Positions 26,911 through 36,109 are shown, counted from the first letter of the stretch. The stretch is 64,000 nucleotides of DNA from Pseudomonadota bacterium (GCA_963204815.1 CAUJHQ010000115.1:62001-126000); one strand, 5' to 3'. The notes: generated by a model not told the origin, from the sequence alone. Program-made: numbers and translations.

Positions 26911-28293
26911 ATGAGCCTACCCACCGCCGAACGCCTGCGGGCGCTGATCGCCGCGCTCGAAGCCGGCCTTCTGGAGCGTGAAGCCGCCGTGCGGCTGGCC
27001 CTGCTGGCCGCGCTGGCCGGCGAGCACGTGCTGCTGATCGGCCCGCCCGGCACCGCCAAGAGCGAGCTGGCGCGCCGCCTGCACCGCGCGTTCGAGGGCG
27101 CGCCCTACTTCGAGCGCCTGCTGACGCGCTTCTCGACGCCCGAGGAGCTGTTCGGCCCGCTGTCGCTGAAGGCCCTGGAAGCCGACCGCTACGAGCGCCA
27201 GACCGCCGGCTTCCTGCCCACCGCCGGCATCGCCTTCCTCGACGAGGTGTTCAAGGCCAACTCGGCGATCCTCAACGCGCTGCTGACGCTGCTGAACGAG
27301 CGCGAGTTCGACAACGGCAGCGGCCGCGAGCGCACGCCGCTGATCAGCGTGGTCGGCGCCAGCAACGAGGTGCCGGCCGACGAGGCGCTGGTCGCCTTCT
27401 TCGACCGCTTCCTCGTGCGCGTGCCGGTGGCGCCGGTGGGCGACGAGAGCTTCGGCGCGCTGCTCGCGCTGGCGCCGCCGACCGCCGGCGCGGCCGTGCC
27501 GCTGTCGCCGGCCGACCGCGACGCCGTGGCCGCGGCCGCCGCACGGGTCGAGATCGGCGCCGACGCGCTGGCCGCGCTGCACGCGCTGCGCGCCTGGCTG
27601 CGCACGCAGTCGCTCGCCGTGTCCGACCGCCGCTGGCGCCAGTGCGTGGGCCTGCTGCGCACGGCAGCCGCCACCGAGGGCCGGCCCGCGCTCGACGCGC
27701 TGGACCTCTGGCTCGCGCCCTACGTGGCCGCCGCCGAGCCGGCCGACGTGCCGCGCATCGCCGCCTGGGTCGATGCCGAGATCGCGCGCGCGCTGCCGCA
27801 GGAAGCGCCGTGGCTCGCGCGCGCCGTCCAGGCCTTCGACAAGCAGCTGGAAGTCGAGCGGAGTGCGCCCACCGAAGAAGGCGATGACGGCGCCGGCAAG
27901 CTGGCGCTGGCGCGCGCCATCGGCATGACCGAAGAGGGCGAGGACGGCATGCTGCGCGTGGTGTCGGCGCGGCTCGAAGACCGGCTGCGCCGCCGCTGGA
28001 GCACGGTGCACATCGCCGCCCGCGTGGCGCAGGTCGACGAACTCGTGGCGCACGCCGCCGCGCAGCGCACCGCCGTGTCGGCCGAGGCCGATGCGCTGGC
28101 GGCGCGGCTGCGGAGCCGCGTGTGGCTGCCGCCGGCGCTGGCCGCACGCTGGCTCGGCGCGCACGCGCAGACGCTGGCCGTGCTCGACGGCCTGCTCGCC
28201 ACGCTGGCACGCACGCGCGAAGGCTTCGCCGCGCTGCCGGTGGACGACACGCTGCCGGCGGTGGAACCGGCGCCGGTGGCGCTGCCGGCATGA
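26911..28293 (+). CDS. ravA: RavA-like MoxR-family AAA ATPase (460 aa)
   Basis: AAA+ ATPase with the RavA-type Walker A GPPGTAKSELARR, Walker B IAFLDEVFKAN and arginine finger region FFDRFLVRVPV, then a helical C-terminal part of about 200 residues. In enterobacteria RavA works with ViaA and has been linked to assembly of respiratory iron-sulfur enzymes. Here it starts a three-gene operon with overlapping starts (ravA, viaA, DUF364 gene), 44 bases from the divergent ModE-like regulator, which suggests a part in Mo/W enzyme maturation. Confidence 0.9.
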   Translation: MSLPTAERLRALIAALEAGLLEREAAVRLALLAALAGEHVLLIGPPGTAKSELARRLHRAFEGAPYFERLLTRFSTPEELFGPLSLKALEADRYERQTAGFLPTAGIAFLDEVFKANSAILNALLTLLNEREFDNGSGRERTPLISVVGASNEVPADEALVAFFDRFLVRVPVAPVGDESFGALLALAPPTAGAAVPLSPADRDAVAAAAARVEIGADALAALHALRAWLRTQSLAVSDRRWRQCVGLLRTAAATEGRPALDALDLWLAPYVAAAEPADVPRIAAWVDAEIARALPQEAPWLARAVQAFDKQLEVERSAPTEEGDDGAGKLALARAIGMTEEGEDGMLRVVSARLEDRLRRRWSTVHIAARVAQVDELVAHAAAQRTAVSAEADALAARLRSRVWLPPALAARWLGAHAQTLAVLDGLLATLARTREGFAALPVDDTLPAVEPAPVALPA

Positions 28294-29759
28294 CCCACGC
28301 CATCGACCGCCCCTTCGACCGCCTGCAGGCGCTGCCGCGCGCCACCTGGCTGCCCGGCCTGACCTGCAGCGTCGGCGATCCGGGCACGCGCCTCGCCGAC
28401 GGCGCGCGCTGGCTGGCCGCGCTCGGCGCCGGCGCGCTGCCGCCGCCCGACGCCGACTTCGGCGACGCGCCGGCCGCGCGGCCGCTGCGCGGCACCGTCG
28501 GCGAGCTCGGCCTGCCGGCCTTGTGCCGCGCCACGCCGGCGCTGGCCGAGCAGGTGCTGCGCACGCTGCTCTGGCACCTGGACCGCATCGTCGACCACCA
28601 GCCGCGGCTCACGCGCGCCGAGGCCATCGCCGAGGTGGCGCGCGAGTTCCGCGCCGCCTGGGACGACGAGACCGCCGGCCTCGACGAGGACATCGCCTTG
28701 CTGCGCGACCTGGGCGACTTCGGCCACCTGCGCTGGGACCAGATTCGCGGCCGCCTGCGGTCGCGCCCCTGGCAGGCGGCGCGCCGCGCCGCCGAGCGGC
28801 TGGAGCGCCTGCCCGAGCTGGCGGCGCTGCTGCGCCGCCTCGGCCGCAGCGAGCGGTCCGTCGACCACGCGCCCGAGCCCACCACCACGCCGCGCGCTGC
28901 CGAAGCGCGCGCCGCCTTGCGCCCGGTGGAAACGCGGCTGCCCGACGCGCCGGGCGAGATCACCGGCGTGCGCTTCACGGCGCGCCCCGAGCGCATGCTG
29001 GCCGGCGAGGCGGTGATGCTGCGCCACCCGGTGCTGAAGAAACTCTGGCGCGCGCGCCACGCCGAAGCGCGGCTGCTCGGCTGGGAGACCGAGGCGGTGC
29101 TCGTCGACTGGCGGCCCGACCCCGAACACGCGCGCGTGCCGGTCGCCGCGGCCGTGCCCGAGACGCTGGAGCGCGGCCCCTTCCTGCTCGCGCTGGACAC
29201 CTCGGGCTCGATGCGCGGCGCGCCCGAGAACATCGCCAAGGCGGTGGTCATCGCCGCGCTGCGCGCCGCCCACGAAACCGGCCGCGCCTGCCGCCTGATC
29301 GCCTTCGGCGGCCCGGGCGAACTGCTCGAACGCGACCTGCACACCGGCGCCGCCGGCCTGGAAGCGCTGCTCGACCTGATGGGCCAGGGCTTCGACGGCG
29401 GCACCGACGTGCAGACGCCGATCGAACGCGCCATCGAGGCCGTGCACGACGCCCGCTGGGCCAGCGCCGACCTGCTGATCGTCAGCGACGGCGAATTCGG
29501 CTGCGTGCCCGCCACGCTGCAGCGGCTGGACGACGCGCGCCGCCGCTTCGGCCTGCGCGTGCAGGGCGTGCTCGTCGGCGACCGCGAGACGATGGGGCTG
29601 CTGGAGGTGTGCGACGCCATCCACTGGGTGCGCGACTGGCGCGCCCACGAGGACGGCGCCGACGCGCGGCCGGGCTTCTCGCCCGTGCACAGCAAGAGCC
29701 TGACGGCGCTGTACTTCCCGAACGCGCTGTCGCCGCGCGCGGCGAGGCACCCGAAATGA
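28290..29759 (+). CDS. viaA: ViaA-like VWA-domain protein (489 aa)
   Basis: Partner of RavA. The C-terminal part (about 285-470) is a VWA domain with the MIDAS motif DTSGSM, GGTDVQTPIE and IVSDGEFG. The N-terminal part is helical and typical of ViaA. Its start overlaps the ravA stop (ATGA), and its stop overlaps the start of the next gene in the same way, so the three proteins are probably made in fixed ratio. Confidence 0.88.
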   Translation: MTHAIDRPFDRLQALPRATWLPGLTCSVGDPGTRLADGARWLAALGAGALPPPDADFGDAPAARPLRGTVGELGLPALCRATPALAEQVLRTLLWHLDRIVDHQPRLTRAEAIAEVAREFRAAWDDETAGLDEDIALLRDLGDFGHLRWDQIRGRLRSRPWQAARRAAERLERLPELAALLRRLGRSERSVDHAPEPTTTPRAAEARAALRPVETRLPDAPGEITGVRFTARPERMLAGEAVMLRHPVLKKLWRARHAEARLLGWETEAVLVDWRPDPEHARVPVAAAVPETLERGPFLLALDTSGSMRGAPENIAKAVVIAALRAAHETGRACRLIAFGGPGELLERDLHTGAAGLEALLDLMGQGFDGGTDVQTPIERAIEAVHDARWASADLLIVSDGEFGCVPATLQRLDDARRRFGLRVQGVLVGDRETMGLLEVCDAIHWVRDWRAHEDGADARPGFSPVHSKSLTALYFPNALSPRAARHPK

Positions 29760-30586
29760 CCGGCTGGGCACTGGAGGCGCTCGCGCTGCTGGAGCAGTAC
29801 GCACAGCGTGCGCCGCTGCCGCGTGTGCGCCGCCTGCACCTGCCGCCCACGCCCGAGCCCGACCGCCAGCGCGGCGAGTTCTGCGCCCTCGAACTCGACG
29901 ACGGTGCGCTCGGGCTCAGCTACGTGCTGCTCGGCGACACGCTGCCGGTGCTGGCGCGTGGCGGCGTGCCGGTGGAGGGCGTCGACGCGCTCGCGCTGGC
30001 GCGCGGCTTCGTCGGCGGCGACACGCTGCGCCGCACGCTCGGCTTCGCGGCGATCAACGCGCTGACGCGCTCGCTCTTCGACCGCGCCGGCTTCGTCGTG
30101 CCCAAGGGCGCCGATTCGTTCGGCGGCCTGGACCCGCAGCCGGGCGACGTGATCGGCATGGTCGGCTACTTTGCACCGCTGATCGGCCGCATCGTCGAGC
30201 GCGGCGCGAAGCTGGTCGTGATCGAACTGCGCGAAGACCTGGTGCGCGACGACGGCACCGTGCGCGTGACCACCGACGCGCGCGAACTCGCCGGCTGCCG
30301 CAAGGTGATGGCCACCGGCACGATGCTGCTCAACGACTCGCTGGACGCGATGCTCGCGCACTGCCGCGGCGCGGCGCACCTGGCGCTCGTCGGCCCGAGC
30401 GTGGGCACGCCGCCGGACCCGCTGTTCGCGCGCGGCGTCACGCTGCTGGGCGGCACCTGGGTGAGCGACGGCGCCGGCTTCACCGACGCGCTGGTGCGCG
30501 GCGAGCCGACCGGCGCCTTCGGCTGGAAGTCGGCGCTCGCGGCGGCCGACTACCCCGGCTGGGCGGCGCTGCTGGCGCGGCTCTGA
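29756..30586 (+). CDS. DUF364/DUF4213 putative heavy-metal chelation protein (276 aa)
   Basis: The N-terminal part (about 1-110) matches the enolase-like DUF4213 fold and the C-terminal part (about 130-265) the Rossmann-like DUF364 domain, with GMVGYFAPLI, VATGTMLLNDSLD and LVGPSVGTPPDPLF, the last resembling a ligand loop. The family is named for putative metal chelation and its function is unproven. Tight coupling to viaA and nearness to Mo/W genes suggests it handles a metal or pterin cofactor with RavA-ViaA. Confidence 0.8.
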   Translation: MTGWALEALALLEQYAQRAPLPRVRRLHLPPTPEPDRQRGEFCALELDDGALGLSYVLLGDTLPVLARGGVPVEGVDALALARGFVGGDTLRRTLGFAAINALTRSLFDRAGFVVPKGADSFGGLDPQPGDVIGMVGYFAPLIGRIVERGAKLVVIELREDLVRDDGTVRVTTDARELAGCRKVMATGTMLLNDSLDAMLAHCRGAAHLALVGPSVGTPPDPLFARGVTLLGGTWVSDGAGFTDALVRGEPTGAFGWKSALAAADYPGWAALLARL

Positions 30587-30615
30587 AGCCGCGCCGCGGC
30601 GCGCTCAGCGCGGCT
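30587..30615. terminator. Hairpin between convergent genes
   Basis: AGCCGCGC (30587-30594) and GCGCGGCT (30608-30615) are perfect arms around a 13-base GC-rich loop, just after the DUF364 gene stop and over the end of the convergent cupin gene. There is no T-run, so terminator function is only suggested by place. Confidence 0.3.
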
Positions 30616-30964
30616 CGAACATGACCAGCCGGCAGTCGGCGCTGCCGATGTTCTCCACCGTGTGGCTGAGGATCGGGTTCTGCACCACCGCGTGGCCGGC
30701 CTTCGGGTTCACGTCGCGCGTGCTGCCGTCGGCACCGGTCAGGCGCATCGCGCAGTCGCTCAGGTAGTAGACGGCGGAGTCCGGGTGCCCGTGCGGCGCA
30801 TCCTTCTGGCCGGGCTTCCAGACGACCGAGATGACGCGGTACTTCGGGTTCTCGGCGATCACCTTGTAGACCTCGGGCGAGGCCTCGAACGAACGGGGCA
30901 CCGGGGCCTGCGCGGCCGCCGGCAGGGTGGCGGCGAACGCGAGCGCGGCGATGGTGGCCTTCAT
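30605..30964 (-). CDS. Exported small cupin-like protein (119 aa)
   Basis: Signal peptide (MKATIAALAFAATLPAAAQA) followed by a single cupin barrel: PGQKDAPHGHPDSAVYYL carries the first metal-binding His pair and Asp/Glu-type positions, and AGHAVVQNPILSHTVENIG the later His. Probably periplasmic. Substrate unknown. The ATG at 30964 begins at the signal peptide; an upstream ATG at 31009 would put 15 residues in front of it. It lies just beyond the end of the convergent DUF364 gene. Confidence 0.8.
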   Translation of the reverse strand: MKATIAALAFAATLPAAAQAPVPRSFEASPEVYKVIAENPKYRVISVVWKPGQKDAPHGHPDSAVYYLSDCAMRLTGADGSTRDVNPKAGHAVVQNPILSHTVENIGSADCRLVMFEPR

Positions 30965-31029
30965 GGCGTGAACTCCTCTTCGCAGGGCCGGCGCGGCGCC
31001 GTGCCGCACCGCAACCCGCAGGCACCAGC

Positions 31030-31608
31030 CTAGGCCGGCGGCGCGGCGGCGCCTTGCGTTGCCTCAAGCGGCCGGTCGCCCGGCAGGCGCGAGAACATCA
31101 GGTAGTCGCGCGGCTCGCCGCGCACCACGCGGAACGCGCGCAGCTTGCCTTCGAGCACGAAGCCGCAGTGCCGCAGCACCGCCTGCGAGGCGAGGTTGCT
31201 CTCCAGCGTCGTCGCCTGGACGCGGTGCCAGCCACGATCCGCGAAGCCCCAGCGCACGGCGGCCTCGCAGGCGGCGCGCGCCAGGCCCCGGCCCCAGCGC
31301 TCCGGGTGCACGTCGTAGGTGATCTCGGCGCTGCGGTTCAGCGGCGACACGGTGTGGAAGCCCACGTGGGCGACGAGCCGGCCGCCGTCGGTCTCGACGA
31401 TGGCGAAGTGCACCGGCGAGGCGGGCTCGCGCTCCAGCCCGCGTTCGATCACCGCCGCCACTTCGGCCACCGTGCTGGCGGTGGAACTGGTGTGGCGCAT
31501 CACCTCGGGCAGCGTGATGTAGGCGGCCCAGGCCTCGGCGTCTTCCAGCCGCAGCCGGCGCAGGCGCAGCCCCGGCAGGGCCAGTGCGGGCAGCGTGGTG
31601 GGCGTCAT
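31030..31608 (-). CDS. GNAT acetyltransferase, RimJ/RimL type (192 aa)
   Basis: GCN5-type N-acetyltransferase: LRLRRLRLEDAEAWAAY start, ITYDVHPERWGRGLARAAC with the acetyl-CoA pyrophosphate loop (RWGRGLA), and NLASQAVLRHCGFVLEGKLR at the end, the arrangement of RimJ/RimL-type enzymes that acetylate protein N-termini or small amines. Target unknown. It starts 5 bases before the end of the upstream lipoprotein gene on the same strand. Confidence 0.88.
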   Translation of the reverse strand: MTPTTLPALALPGLRLRRLRLEDAEAWAAYITLPEVMRHTSSTASTVAEVAAVIERGLEREPASPVHFAIVETDGGRLVAHVGFHTVSPLNRSAEITYDVHPERWGRGLARAACEAAVRWGFADRGWHRVQATTLESNLASQAVLRHCGFVLEGKLRAFRVVRGEPRDYLMFSRLPGDRPLEATQGAAAPPA

Positions 31609-31613
31609 GGCGC

Positions 31614-31928
31614 TCAGGGCGCGGGCGCCGGGTTGCAGCGGCCCTGCTTCTCGAACCAGTAGACGACGTTGCCGGCGATGACGATGCTGCCGGAGACCAC
31701 GGCGCTGGCCGCAGCGGTGGCGCCGGCGGCCACCAGCAGCGCGGCGCAGCCCTGGTTGTGGCAGCCCATCAGCGAGCCGATCTGCACCGGCTGCAGTTCC
31801 ATCTGCCGGGTGCGGATGCGGCACTCGGGGTCGTAGGTCTCGGTCGTGCGCGGCACCATCACGCAGCCTGCACCGACGGCGGCAAGGCCCAGGGCGGCGG
31901 CGTGGCGGGCGAGGGGGGCGAAGCGCAT
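31614..31928 (-). CDS. Small putative lipoprotein (104 aa)
   Basis: A short protein with a hydrophobic start and a lipobox-like GAGC at residues 19-22, a polar middle with several Cys, and one hydrophobic stretch (about 64-88, GCAALLVAAGATAAASAVVSG) that may be a membrane segment. I do not recognise the family. It ends the run of minus-strand genes behind the aor cluster, but its 29-base gap to the next gene leaves cotranscription open. Confidence 0.6.
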   Translation of the reverse strand: MRFAPLARHAAALGLAAVGAGCVMVPRTTETYDPECRIRTRQMELQPVQIGSLMGCHNQGCAALLVAAGATAAASAVVSGSIVIAGNVVYWFEKQGRCNPAPAP

Positions 31929-31957
31929 GGCGCCAGTATCGCCGCGCCGAACGCGGT

Positions 31958-32323
31958 TCAGCCCCGGGGGCGCCAGTGGCGCAGCCCCTTCGGCGCGTGC
32001 GAAATCAACGCCGACAGCGCGAGCACGGCCCAGAACAGCGGCAACGCGGCGGCCGGCCAGAGCGCCATCACGCCCACCAGCGCCAGCTTCAGCAGCACGG
32101 TGGCGCCGGCCACTTCGCCCAGGTGGATGCGGCGGTCGGCGAGTTCGCTGGCCAGCATGCCCAGGCCGGTCGCGAAGGTGGCCCAGGCGCCCCAGCGTGC
32201 CGTACCGCCGGCACCCATCAGTTGCGCGGCCAGCAGCGCGACGGCGGCGAGGTGCGCGCAACGCAGCCCGATGCCGAGCCAGCGGCGCCACTCGGCGGGC
32301 TTGCCTTCGGCGGCACCGGCCAT
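31958..32323 (-). CDS. Small membrane protein of the aor cluster (121 aa)
   Basis: Unrecognised protein with three or four hydrophobic segments (about residues 20-40, 46-60, 70-92, 94-112). Its start overlaps the stop of the preceding 99-residue gene (ATGA), which ties it to the aldehyde oxidoreductase operon. It may anchor or support the enzyme at the membrane, but nothing in the sequence proves this. Confidence 0.7.
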   Translation of the reverse strand: MAGAAEGKPAEWRRWLGIGLRCAHLAAVALLAAQLMGAGGTARWGAWATFATGLGMLASELADRRIHLGEVAGATVLLKLALVGVMALWPAAALPLFWAVLALSALISHAPKGLRHWRPRG

Positions 32324-32622
32324 CAGCCGCCGCCGCGTTGCAGGTGGAGGTCGAAGCGTTTCATGAAGCGCGTGCGTTCGTCGTCGGGGACACCGTCGAA
32401 AGCGTAGCGCACCTGCAGGCGCGGCAGGTTCAGCAGCGCGATGCGGCGCGGCGCGAGCACCCACCAGTCCAGCGTCAGCGTGCCGGGCCCGACCCGCACC
32501 ACGGCGCGCGTGGGCGCCGGGCGCTGCACTTCATGGCCGTGCACGGCATGCGGCAGCCAGCCGAGCCATTCGGCTTCGGTGCAGCCCTGCTCGCGTTCGA
32601 AACGCTCGGCCGGCGTTGCCAC
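32323..32622 (-). CDS. Small soluble protein of the aor cluster (99 aa)
   Basis: Unrecognised basic protein of 99 residues with a Trp-rich middle (AEWLGWLP, LDWWVLAPRRIALLNLPRLQVRYAF) and no signal peptide. Directly behind the MoaD-like gene (stop and start are adjacent) and overlapping the next gene by 4 bases. Clusters of this enzyme in betaproteobacteria carry small accessory genes, so a role in cofactor insertion or assembly is likely but unproven. Confidence 0.72.
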   Translation of the reverse strand: MATPAERFEREQGCTEAEWLGWLPHAVHGHEVQRPAPTRAVVRVGPGTLTLDWWVLAPRRIALLNLPRLQVRYAFDGVPDDERTRFMKRFDLHLQRGGG

Positions 32623-32877
32623 TCAGCCGCCGGCGATCGGGGGCCAGATGGCCAGCACGTCGCCGTCGACCAGCGCGCGTGTCGCGCGCTCGGCCGGCGG
32701 CACGTAGTGGCCGTTGACGAGCACCAGGTGCACGCTCTTGGGCGGCAGCGCGAAAGGCTCGACGATGCGCTCGATGGTCGAGCCTTCGGGCACGTCGAGC
32801 TCGACGAAGTTGACGGTGCGGCGGTCCAGCGGCAGGTGTTGCGTGAGGCTGGCGTAGAGCTTGAGCGTGATCTTCAT
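32623..32877 (-). CDS. MoaD/ThiS-like sulfur carrier of the aor cluster (84 aa)
   Basis: Ubiquitin-like beta-grasp protein starting MKITLKLYASL and ending in the di-glycine (IAGG) that is thiocarboxylated in MoaD-type carriers. In Mo/W pterin synthesis such proteins supply sulfur for the dithiolene; a copy inside an aor operon suggests a version devoted to the tungsten-bis-pyranopterin cofactor. I chose the start at 32877, the family start; the ATG at 32910 would overlap the aorC end. Confidence 0.88.
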   Translation of the reverse strand: MKITLKLYASLTQHLPLDRRTVNFVELDVPEGSTIERIVEPFALPPKSVHLVLVNGHYVPPAERATRALVDGDVLAIWPPIAGG

Positions 32878-32893
32878 CGAGGCCGATGCGGGG

Positions 32894-34153
32894 TCACCGA
32901 ACGTGGGCATGCTCGTGCTGCGCCTGCGCGCGCGCGAGGTAAGCCTCCATCAGCTTGGTCGGGTCCTTCAGCAGCGTGTCCTTCCACTCGCCCAGCTTCA
33001 CCTGGCCTTCGACCAGGCCGCGCATCACGCCGACATGCTCGGTCCAGCCGATGGCGTTGCAGCCGACGAGCCGGTCGCCTTCGAACTGCAGGCTCAGGTG
33101 GCGGTCGGCGGTGGTCAGCTCGGCATGCTCGCCGCCCTTCACGCCTTCCCAGAGGCCGAAGCTGGCGCTGATGAGGCCCAGCGTGTCGAGCACGTTGATC
33201 TGCGTGACGCCGCGAAGCTCGGCCGTGCGGCCCACCATGTTGAGCGCCGCCACGCGCGCCTGCTCGGCGGCGTTGGGCTGGATCGCGCTGACGATGGTCT
33301 TGCCGCTCACCTTGTCGAAGGCCTCGGCGCAGTCGCCGGCGGCGTAGACGCCCTCCACGTTCGTTTCCAGGTGCTCGTCGGTCAGCACGCCGACGAGGCA
33401 GCGGATGCCGCTGTCTTCCAGGAAGCCGATGTTGGGCTTGACGCCGGTGGCGCTGATCACGAGGTCGGCCTCCAGCACCTGGCCGGTCGACAGCTTCACG
33501 TTCATCGGCGCGCCGCCGGCGCGTTCGATCGCCTCGACGCGCGCGCCGGTGTGGACCTGCACGCCCTTCTTCTGGCACCAGGCCTTGATCATGCCGCCGG
33601 CGGTGGGGCCCATCATGCGCGGCACCATGCGGTCGCCCATCTCGACCACCGCCAGCTTCACGCCGCGCGCGGCCAGCGCTTCCATGATGATGCAGCCGAT
33701 GAAGCCGGCGCCCATCTGGACGACCCGCGCGCCGGGCTTGGCGAGCGCGAGGATGGCGCGCGCGTCGGCCAGCGTCCAGCACGCGTGCACGCCGGCGCCG
33801 GCGATGCCGGGGATGGGCGGCGTGGCGGGTGACGAGCCGGTGGCGATCAGCAGCCGGTCGTAGCCGAGCGTGCTGCCGTCTTCGAGCGCGATGCTCTTCC
33901 TTGCGCTGTCGATGCGCGTGGCGCGGCCGCGCCGCAGGTCGATCTTCAGGCGCTGGTAGTGGTCGCCGGCATGGCGCAGGTGAGTGCCCGACTCGCCGAT
34001 GTTGCCGATCAGCAGGTAGGGGATCGCCATGCGCGAGTAGGGCGCCTCGGGCTCGTCGCCGACGAGCACGATCTCGTCGGCGGGGGCGTGCTTGCGGATC
34101 GTCTCGGCGGCGATGACACCGGCCGGGCCGGCGCCGAGGATGACGTGTTTCAT
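32894..34153 (-). CDS. aorC: FAD-dependent NAD(P)H oxidoreductase subunit AorC-like (419 aa)
   Basis: Pyridine-nucleotide-disulfide type reductase: FAD loop GAGPAGVIAAETI at the N-terminus, NAD loop MGAGFIGCIIMEAL in the middle (about 148-175), and the second FAD motif VYAAGDCAEAF. In Aromatoleum-type aldehyde oxidoreductase the FAD subunit lets the enzyme reduce NAD+. It is the third gene of the aor operon, 95 bases after aorB. Confidence 0.9.
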   Translation of the reverse strand: MKHVILGAGPAGVIAAETIRKHAPADEIVLVGDEPEAPYSRMAIPYLLIGNIGESGTHLRHAGDHYQRLKIDLRRGRATRIDSARKSIALEDGSTLGYDRLLIATGSSPATPPIPGIAGAGVHACWTLADARAILALAKPGARVVQMGAGFIGCIIMEALAARGVKLAVVEMGDRMVPRMMGPTAGGMIKAWCQKKGVQVHTGARVEAIERAGGAPMNVKLSTGQVLEADLVISATGVKPNIGFLEDSGIRCLVGVLTDEHLETNVEGVYAAGDCAEAFDKVSGKTIVSAIQPNAAEQARVAALNMVGRTAELRGVTQINVLDTLGLISASFGLWEGVKGGEHAELTTADRHLSLQFEGDRLVGCNAIGWTEHVGVMRGLVEGQVKLGEWKDTLLKDPTKLMEAYLARAQAQHEHAHVR

Positions 34154-34248
34154 GGCAGCTTTCTCGGTGGCTGGAAACGGCGCGAGGCGGTGGTGGGCCG
34201 CCTCGCGCTTGCTCGACTCGCAGCGCCCCGCGGGGCGCCGGCGGGGAA

Positions 34249-36096
34249 CTACAGGCCCAGGCGCGCGCGCGTCTCGGGCTTCAGCGTGCCGTCGGCGTTC
34301 CAGCCGCGCACCTCGTAGTACTTCGGCAGCATCTCCGGCAGCTTGCTCACCAGGCCCTTCGCCGGGCCGGTCTTGGCCGGTTCGGTGAGCAGGCGCTTGG
34401 GCAGCGTGTCGTCCTTGGCGGTGAAGCCGGCGCGGTTGTTGAAGTCGCGCTCCATGTTCCAGATGCGCTCGCCGATCTCGCCCAGCTTCTCCATCGTGAA
34501 CTCGGGGCCGCAGGCGGCGGCCACCTGCGGCGCCACGTCGGCCAGCGTCCAGGCGAAGCTCGTGAAGATGCAGATGCCGGCGGAGTCGAACGCGGCGGTG
34601 GCGTCCTGGAAGGCCTTCACCAGGTCGGGCTTGCCTTCGCTGACCAGCGGGTCGGTCTTCACCGGGATGCCCAGCACCTCGGAGGCCACCGTGTAGCCGC
34701 GCAGGTGGCAGGCGCCGCGGTTGCTGGTGGCGTAGGCCAGGCCGATGCCCTGGATGCCGCGGCCGTCGTAGGCCGGGAACTCCTGGCTCTTGACAGTCAT
34801 GCTGAGGTCCGGGTGGCCGTACTTCCTGGTCAGCCGTGCCGAGCCCTGGCCGATCTCCTTGCCGAAGCCTTCGCCCTTGGCGGTGATCTCGGCGAAGTGC
34901 GCCAGCGCCTGCGCCGAGCCGAACTTGGCGTCGATGCCGATCTGCTCCTTCGTGAGCACGCCCATCTCGTAGAGCTCCATCACGGCGCCGATGGTGGCGC
35001 CGAAGCTGATGGGGTCCATGCCGTGCTCGTTGCAGAGCACGTTGGCGTACTGCAGGGCGTCGAGGTCGTTGACGCCGTTGGCCGCGCCCAGCGCCCAGGC
35101 CGCCTCGTACTCGAGGCCGCCGCTGGCGCCCCAGTACTCGGGCTTGTTCTGCACCGTGAAGTGGCCCTGGTCGATCTTCTGGATGCGTCCGCACGCGATC
35201 GTGCAGCCGAAGCAGGCCTGGTTCGTGACGAGCGGCTTCTTGCCGTCGGTGGCGCGCGGCGTGGCCATCGCCTCGGCGGAGATGTCCTTCGCGCCTTCGA
35301 ACTGGATGTCGCGGTGGTTGCGCGTGGGCAGCGCACCGATCTCGTTGATCACGTTCATCAGCACCTGGGTGCCGTAGGTGGGCAGGCCCTGGCCGGTGAC
35401 GGCGTTGTCGGCGAGCACCTTCTTGGCGGCGTAGGACGCCTTCATGAAGGCCTTGGCGTCGGCGAAGTTGCCCACGCCCTTGGTGCCGCGCACCGCGATC
35501 GCCTTCAGGTTCTTGCTGCCCATCACGGCGCCCACGCCCGAGCGGCCGGCGGCGCGGTGCAGGTCGTTGACGACGGCGGCGTAGAGCACCTGGTTCTCGC
35601 CCGCGCCGCCGATGCTGGAAATGCGCAGCAGCGGATCCTGGTGGCCCTTCTTCAGCATCTCCTCGGTCTGCCACACGGTCTTGCCCCACAGGTGGGCGGC
35701 ATCGCGCAGCTCGGCCTCGTCGTCGCTGATCGACAGGTAGACCGGCTTGGCCGACTTGCCTTCGAAGATGACCATGTCCCAGCCGGCCATCTTCAGCTCG
35801 GCGCCCCAGTAGCCGCCGGAGTTGCTGCACGCGATGGCGCCGGTGAGCGGGCCCTTCGTGATGACGGTGTAGCGGCCGCCGGTGGAGGCCATCGTGCCGG
35901 TCAGCGGGCCGGTGGCCCAGATGATCTTGTTCGCCGGCGACAGCGGGTCGACCTTGGCGTCGACTTCCTCGACGAGGTACTTGCTGCCGAGCCCGCGCGA
36001 GCCGAGGTATTCCCTGGCCCAGTCCATGCGGAGCGGTTCGCTCTTGACGGTGCCCGCGGTGAGATCAACGCGGAGAATCTTGCCTGCCCATGCCAT
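34249..36096 (-). CDS. aorB: Tungsten-type aldehyde:ferredoxin oxidoreductase catalytic subunit (615 aa)
   Basis: Catalytic subunit of the AOR family, which oxidises aldehydes to acids at a tungsten (or molybdenum) bis-pyranopterin. N-terminal domain GRYTVITKGPLTGAIACSNSGGYWG and the RSGVGAVMGSKNLKAI pterin segment are typical. The [4Fe-4S] ligands appear as CFGCTIAC plus a late Cys in DSAGIC. Length matches AOR (about 605-620). With aorA and aorC it forms the AorABC type known from Aromatoleum aromaticum, an aldehyde-oxidising, NAD-reducing enzyme. Confidence 0.94.
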   Translation of the reverse strand: MAWAGKILRVDLTAGTVKSEPLRMDWAREYLGSRGLGSKYLVEEVDAKVDPLSPANKIIWATGPLTGTMASTGGRYTVITKGPLTGAIACSNSGGYWGAELKMAGWDMVIFEGKSAKPVYLSISDDEAELRDAAHLWGKTVWQTEEMLKKGHQDPLLRISSIGGAGENQVLYAAVVNDLHRAAGRSGVGAVMGSKNLKAIAVRGTKGVGNFADAKAFMKASYAAKKVLADNAVTGQGLPTYGTQVLMNVINEIGALPTRNHRDIQFEGAKDISAEAMATPRATDGKKPLVTNQACFGCTIACGRIQKIDQGHFTVQNKPEYWGASGGLEYEAAWALGAANGVNDLDALQYANVLCNEHGMDPISFGATIGAVMELYEMGVLTKEQIGIDAKFGSAQALAHFAEITAKGEGFGKEIGQGSARLTRKYGHPDLSMTVKSQEFPAYDGRGIQGIGLAYATSNRGACHLRGYTVASEVLGIPVKTDPLVSEGKPDLVKAFQDATAAFDSAGICIFTSFAWTLADVAPQVAAACGPEFTMEKLGEIGERIWNMERDFNNRAGFTAKDDTLPKRLLTEPAKTGPAKGLVSKLPEMLPKYYEVRGWNADGTLKPETRARLGL

Positions 36097-36109
36097 GTGT
36101 GTGTGCTCC

